Part shown: one piece after another, positions 59,101 through 64,000 of the stretch
Layout of the letters: each line of letters begins with the position of its first letter
How positions within the stretch are numbered: position 1 is the first letter of the stretch
Source: Lumnitzera littorea
Lineage: Eukaryota > Streptophyta > Magnoliopsida > Myrtales > Combretaceae
Length of the DNA stretch: 64,000 nucleotides
Assembly (NCBI GenBank): GCA_024138015.1
Contig: JAMXBB010000014.1
Span: 263,904-327,903, forward strand
Direction of reading: 5' to 3'
Position numbers and translations under genes: made by a program
Notes under the pieces: model-generated
What the model was told of the DNA's origin: nothing
The model's database searches: none
Seen by the model: the letters and a program-made list of their open reading frames with translations, nothing else

Positions 59101-59970
59101 ACCACATTTGCCACTCACTCGGGGTAATCCGACACTTCTATGAACCTAACTTCTAGCAATTTCTTCACTTCTTCTTTTATTTTGAGGAGTATATATGGTC
59201 TAAACCGTCTAAGTTTTTGTCTTTTCGGTTTAATTTCTTCTCTTGTTGGCAACTTGTGAACTACGATAGACGTATCTAAATCAAGCATATCTTCATAAGA
59301 CTAAGCGAATATATCCAAGTATTCTGATAACAATCGTAACAATTTTTGTTTTTGATCATTTGCTAAATTACCGCCAATTTTTAAGTTTCACGGATTTTTT
59401 TCTATCCCCAAATTAATCATAACCATCAGTTTGTCAATAATCACTTTACCTTGTTCAAATTGACGCCAACTCGCTTGTATTTCGCTGAGAGTCTCAATAT
59501 CATCTCCAACATCTGACCTAGTAGGGTCAAAGGTGATATTGGTACTTTCATTATTTACATGTACAAAATATCAATTATGTTCATCATTTTTATTAGATCT
59601 AAAGAGTAAAGGAAAAAGAAAAAAAGAAAAAGGACAACGAATAAATAACAATGAAGAATCAATAAAGGAATGAATTTTATTGAATGAATTCAAGTTGTTT
59701 GAAAGAAAAGGGCCTAACTAATCAAGCTAATTATCGAAATCGAATGTTCCCAGTTAATCTAATATTGCTTTTCTAAAGAGACCTATTAACAAGAATGGAA
59801 AACTGGTTGCATAAGGAAATTGGTACGCTAATATCTTCCTTCTCATCTAGATCGACGCTGCATTGTTGAACCAAAGCCTTGGATAAAGCGGTTACTTCGG
59901 GTTCTTGAACACAAGCCGATATGGGGAATGTTTGATAGATCTCCACAAAGTCCATGTGAGCATGGTACAA
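56160..59970 (-). pseudogene. pol of element B: RT, dual RNase H, integrase
   Basis: From the right: a linker (59773-59970) without recognised domain; RT palm (58881-59114: MANVVPVLKKNGKVKVYVDF, LPHINVSVDNIA, GSSGYNQIKM); catalytic box YVND at 58758-58769 instead of YVDD, then MIVKSKEDENH; connection (LNPKKCTFRVTLGKLLGF). First RNase H (57996-58379: YYLSKKFTEGKQKYSEVERT). Second RNase H (57540-57914: MYFDGAANAFGCKIGVVLVS, YGDSSLIILQILGEY). Integrase (56504-57424): LLRYVNEEEVEKLMKEVHKG, YHLCQVYANKIN, WGIDMIGPISPA, then YRTSVRTSTGATPYSLMY and a C-terminal NYEGPHVVKRIL part (56176-56358). Dual RNase H is characteristic of the Tat lineage. TAG stops and frameshifts break it. Confidence 0.9.
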
Positions 59971-60118
59971 CTAATATTCTCTCTTGCCTTTGGTTTTGGC
60001 TTTCATTTCTCGAATCTCATCTTCAATAGGCTTGTATCTAAGCCTAAATGTTCCAATCTGCTGCTTAGGTCATTCTAAGTGACCCTGTACCCCCTGTCTT
60101 GATATTGACATTCTTGCT

Positions 60119-62001
60119 TTGGAACAAGTGAATATTAGGCTTCTAGCTGAGTCTACTCACTTGGATACTATCTTCAAAATTTTAAACGAAAACCCAAGTT
60201 TTAGATATTTTAGAAAACTAAAAAAAAAAAAATTTCTTGTGATTTTTTTTTTGTTTTTCTGTTGTTTACTTCTTCTTCTTTTAGTTTTTATTTTCATTTT
60301 TTATTTAAAAGTCAATTATAAAAAAAAACAATGAGTCAAAGACTGCATAATCAATAAAGATTTTTATTTAATAAAGTTACAAATTTATTAATAATTGTGA
60401 AATCCAACTTATACAACAGACTAAAAGAAAAGAAAAGAAAACTCCTAACTAATCTTCCTAAAAACTCAAATCCTATATCTACAAGAGTTGGCGAATTTAG
60501 CTGGGACAAGCTTCATCAACTTCTCTTGTAAGTCTTCGGACTGTAACATCCCTTTCTCAAATCTTACTCTTCAAAAATTGATTTTCTTCTAGTAATCTTT
60601 CATTCTCTAGCTTTAACTTTCAATGATTCTCTTACTTTCTTGGAATTGGGCTTCAACTTTAGCCCATATGGTATCTTGGTAGGCCTGCTTAGTAAGTGAA
60701 AGATATACTGGTTCTAGCTCGTATTTGAATACGTCCGGAGATTCATACCGTATCTTCCCAGTATTCTCTAACTGATCATAGATGAATTGCTTGGTGGCTT
60801 AGTGGCTCGATATTCTTCGACTTTGCCTTTCAAAGTTCCTATGTTGACTATCTTCTTGACTTTTCTCTATTCCTTTACGAGTTCTACTAGTCGTTGAATC
60901 AAAGCAGTAGTAGGTGAACAAGGATCTTGATAATTCAATGTAACAACGTCCAAAGAATCTCTATAGGCTATCTCTTGAAGCGGTCTCAGTTGTCCGGTAA
61001 CACAAGTTGGGAAATATCCTATACAACTCGTAATACCGATAAGAGGAATCCTTGCATAATCGGTGCACCTTAAGATAGCTAAAGTGCAGTTACTCCACTT
61101 AGCTATCCACATAAAGTCTACTAGCCACATCTTGTTAATGATTGACACACATCCTTTAAACTGAGCTTCATTTGGTACCTTAAGGTAGTGGGCAAAGTTG
61201 TTAATCAGGTTCATATTTCAATTAAGGACTCTTTGAGAAGGTTCCCTCCATACCCTTATGTGTGACTAAGAAACCACACGATAAGGATTGTAGGGTTAGC
61301 CGTAAAGTATACATGCCCCTGCTTCTTCAAATAGGTAAGTGTCCTAAACTGTTCTACTAGTAACATCGGTGTATAGGATTTACTGGCTAAGAATTGAGTC
61401 ACTAGTTCAGCTATCCTATAATGGACTTGACCATATTTGACGGGAAATAGTACTATCCCAAACATTGCTACAATAAAGGCATTGACCCTCTTCTCGACCC
61501 ATGATTTGTATCCCCTACAAAAGATCTCACTATATCTCTGATAAGCATTTGGGCTTGAGAATTACTCTACTAATCTTAAGATGTTGAGACACTTCTTGCC
61601 CTCTAAAGATAAGAACAATGCTAAGGCTGACTTTTGACTCCTTACAAGGTCACGAAAGCTTTCTCGAGCTGGACTCTAAGATTTGGGATAGTTATGCTTG
61701 CTTTAAGAGGTGGGGCACTAAGTAACTACAAGTACTCTTCTAAAGTGGGCGTCAACACGTGTGGGCCAAAATTGAAAGTTGTAGATTCTAGATCCCAATA
61801 ATGGATAAGGGCTTGAATTAAAGGCTAGTAAAGCTAGACTCGCATGAGAGACATGACCAGCCCGATCTTCTTACAAATATGATCTTGCTTAGCAAGCAGA
61901 AGTTGATTTAACCAATCTCTCAAGATGGCCTCGGGAAAGGAATACTTATCCAATTGGACCTCGTGGACGGGCTCTTGATTAACACTACCCTAACTCTCCA
62001 T
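60119..62001 (-). pseudogene. gag of element B (DUF7745-like)
   Basis: Start at ATG 62001 (MES then a TAG). An N-terminal segment with FPEAILRDWLNQLLLAKQDH is followed by IQALIHYWDLESTTFNFG and LTPTLEEYL (about 61717-61815), the signature of the N-terminal domain of Ogre-type gag. Further on are INNFAHYLKVPNEAQFKGC (about 61140-61210) and WSNCTLAILRCTDYARI with LIGITSCIGYFP (60960-61090). The C-terminal part (60119-60860) is decayed and no zinc knuckle is visible. It would have formed the particle that packages element RNA. Confidence 0.72.
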
Positions 62002-62745
62002 ATTTAAATTACATAAAAAAAAAAAACATGAAATGATGCGGTTATTTAAAATGAGACCACTAAATTTACAATAAAGTTGGATATGATATTAATAATTTTG
62101 CATCTTTTTCAAAAATTTTCTTAGAAATTACGCAACCTTTTACTTACCAAGAAACGATAAAAATAAAATACGTATAATACAAGGAATGAAAGCAATCAAA
62201 TAGAAACGAGCATTGGCAAATTAAAATAAAATAATGTAGTATGTTACAAACGCATAAAATGTAATAGGGTTGATAATTCGTAAATGATAGGGCATATGAT
62301 GAATTCGCAGTCGGGAAATACTTTTATATATAAATAGGTTTGAAATGGGATTTTAAGAAAATGAGGTTCATGAATACTTATATATAAAGGTTACTGTTTT
62401 TTTTTTTTAATTTCCCCCTTTTAAATAAAATCAAACCAACCACATATTAATAGGGTTTTTCCTAAAATTTAAAGATAACTACCCTTTTTCTAAAAGAATT
62501 ATGCAAGAGGGTAGGGTTTATAGGTTTTAGGCTCTGTAGCTCCAAAGCTTTTTGGAGGGAAACCTAAAGGAATATATCAAAGCTTGAGTAGGCTCGCCTA
62601 TTACCGTTAGGCAGGAGTAAAGACTTTAGTGACTTGAAGGTTACACAATAGTGGTCCATCCTAAATTCCTAAGATAGCTCAAGTCTAACCACATTTAAAC
62701 ACACGAATGATTACTGAAAATAAAAATAACAACCCCCCCCCAAAT
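62002..62745 (-). other. Leader of element B, structure unclear
   Basis: This non-coding AT-rich stretch upstream of gag should hold the primer site and the inner end of the 5' LTR, but it does not resemble 52092-52888 and I find no TGGCGACTCC-type word. A run of nine C (62733-62741) marks the switch to sequence that matches the left LTR. A deletion, replacement or template switch in the 5' LTR is likely. Confidence 0.5.
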
Positions 62746-64000
62746 CTTATCTATAAGATACGTTAAAGATATATTTATTTTTTTTCAACAAAAACATAAT
62801 TTTACTAAAAACGTAATTTAACTAAATTTTATGGAAAATTGGAATTATCTAAAAGATCATGCAATATGAAAATAATAATAAAAACTCACACTTAAGAAAA
62901 ATAAATTAGTAAAAAATATAATTGAACTAACTAATAAAATAAAATAATTTTTACCTACGCATCAAGTCGTATGTGATTGTTCGCTTGTGATCATGTACGG
63001 TGTGCAGTATGCGTCGTGCTCGATGGTGAATTGTGTATCGAAGTGGCTAGTGTGCGCATGCCGTGTTTTGATTGGATTGAGGAATTCTGTTTTGGTGGAG
63101 TATCGTGTGACGTTAGGGAAGTTGTGATTCATGTGTGAAGTGTAAAGGATCAATGTGCGCTTGTAATTTAACGTGTCAGGGTAGTGAGGATTCATGTTAT
63201 TGTGTTCGGTAAGGTGGCTTCAACATGTGTTCGTCCTTCGTGTGTTGTATGTTGCTGCAGTCAATGGGCGTAGAATTCGGTTAAAGAGATGTGCTTCGGC
63301 TGCTGCTTATCCGGTTAGGAAGGTCAACACGTGTTTAGGGACAACTGCAAGCGTGCTGAGTCGTCGGACGTCTGGTCAAGGCTGGTCATCTTTATGGCTT
63401 ACTGCAGGTGAGTGTGGACGGCGTGGATTGAGAGTGACTGTAGCTGATCCGTACGTGCTGGAGTTGGACTTCGGTCAGCACGTGTTTGGATTGCGTCAGG
63501 GGCTACTAGAGATTAGATGGTGAATTAGAGCGTGCGAGGGGATCGTATAGTTCAATTGAAGGGGGAATCCTTGGTTTTTGGTGGATGTCAGAGGCTTTGC
63601 AATGGAATTGGATTTCAGCATTTTGGTTTTGTGAATTGAGGATTGTTTGCTTATGCGTGAGATGGCGTCAGGCGTTAGGATGTGTTTTGGGAATTGGATT
63701 TTGGCATAGAATTGGATGTGAATCAGGCTATTGAATTCGAATTTGCTGGTGTTGGATCAGTAGGGATGTGCGGCTTGGAATTTTGGTTGATGCGTTGGCG
63801 TTAGATCAGTGTGATTTCGATTAAGTTGCGTTGTAGTATTCGACTGTTGTGTTGTTGCGCGTCAAAGGAATCGGAAAATTGGAATTTGATTGCCTAGAGC
63901 TGGTCAGATTGCGGCGTGAAATTCTAATCGGTCGAAATTGGATTAGCTTACGTTGTGCAATGTGGCTTCATTGAGAATTAGATTGCGACAACTAGTTGTT
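62746..64000 (-). repeat. Right (5') LTR of element B, partial
   Basis: Aligns with 52889-54177 at roughly 85% identity by eye, for example GGATTGAGGAATTCTGTTTT and GGACGTCTGGTCAAGGCT in both. The window ends inside it. The open frame at 63194-63523 has a counterpart in the left LTR (53366-53551) but no known domain; I read it as LTR sequence. Confidence 0.85.

Larger units (their letters stand above)
52092..64000 (-). mobile_element. Element B: Ogre/Tat Ty3/gypsy element, right end outside window
   Basis: Long direct repeats (52889-54177 and 62746-64000) frame a leftward gag-pol (56160-62001) whose RT, two RNase H domains and integrase are of Tat type, with a DUF7745-like gag as in Ogre elements. 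A purine tract abuts the left LTR on the minus strand. The right LTR continues past 64000. The two LTRs match only from 52889/62746 onward. It is inserted in copia element E after CTCTC (52087-52091); the other target copy is outside the window. Confidence 0.82.

Overview
This window is plant nuclear DNA, almost certainly from an angiosperm: AT-rich, repeat-dense and without any recognisable host gene. Every coding trace I can name belongs to a transposable element, and all are broken by stops, frameshifts, deletions or insertions. I saw no rRNA gene, CRISPR array or bacterial-type operon. The setting looks like old, methylated intergenic or pericentromeric chromatin built by insertion into insertion.

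The oldest visible layer is a Tat-lineage Ty3/gypsy retrotransposon (element F, pol on the minus strand). Its 3' LTR is near 1160-1749, an extra gene on the opposite strand lies at 2080-4640, and its pol is in three pieces (6955-7981, 17379-18121, 22443-23236). Piece 1 is split from piece 2 by an Athila-like element G (7982-17378). G carries a hAT DNA transposon in its left LTR (8834-13519), and the hAT carries a 517-bp insertion. Piece 2 is split from piece 3 by an Ogre-like LTR unit (18122-22442) that holds a 953-bp Mutator-type element and a tRNA-like SINE trace. Pol is then interrupted by element D (about 23237-48427), a gag-only Athila-like element.

D is itself split. Element A (25020-36816) is a complete Tat element with LTRs, PBS, PPT, a 5-bp target duplication with one mismatch, an antisense extra gene with its own TATA box and at least one intact-looking intron, and a solo LTR inside its integrase. 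Element C (41381-47841) is a CRM-like Ty3/gypsy element with a perfect 5-bp duplication, and D's other LTR supplies its empty site. A long-LTR Ty1/copia element E (48442-52091) sits in D's right LTR, and an Ogre/Tat element B (52092 to beyond 64000) sits in E. The deepest stacks are four levels (F>D>E>B and F>G>hAT>517-bp insert).

The most interesting content is the pair of antisense extra genes in A and F. They share a conserved LGNR block, a Lys-rich linker, a C-terminal coiled coil and an acidic end with a D-L-x-x-LD motif. They run convergently toward pol, with satellite-like tandem arrays between. Element B has a different array at the corresponding place. Premature stops in these genes are TAG or TAA at likely glutamine codons, as expected from cytosine deamination of methylated DNA. 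Both readable Tat-type RT active sites read YVND instead of YVDD.
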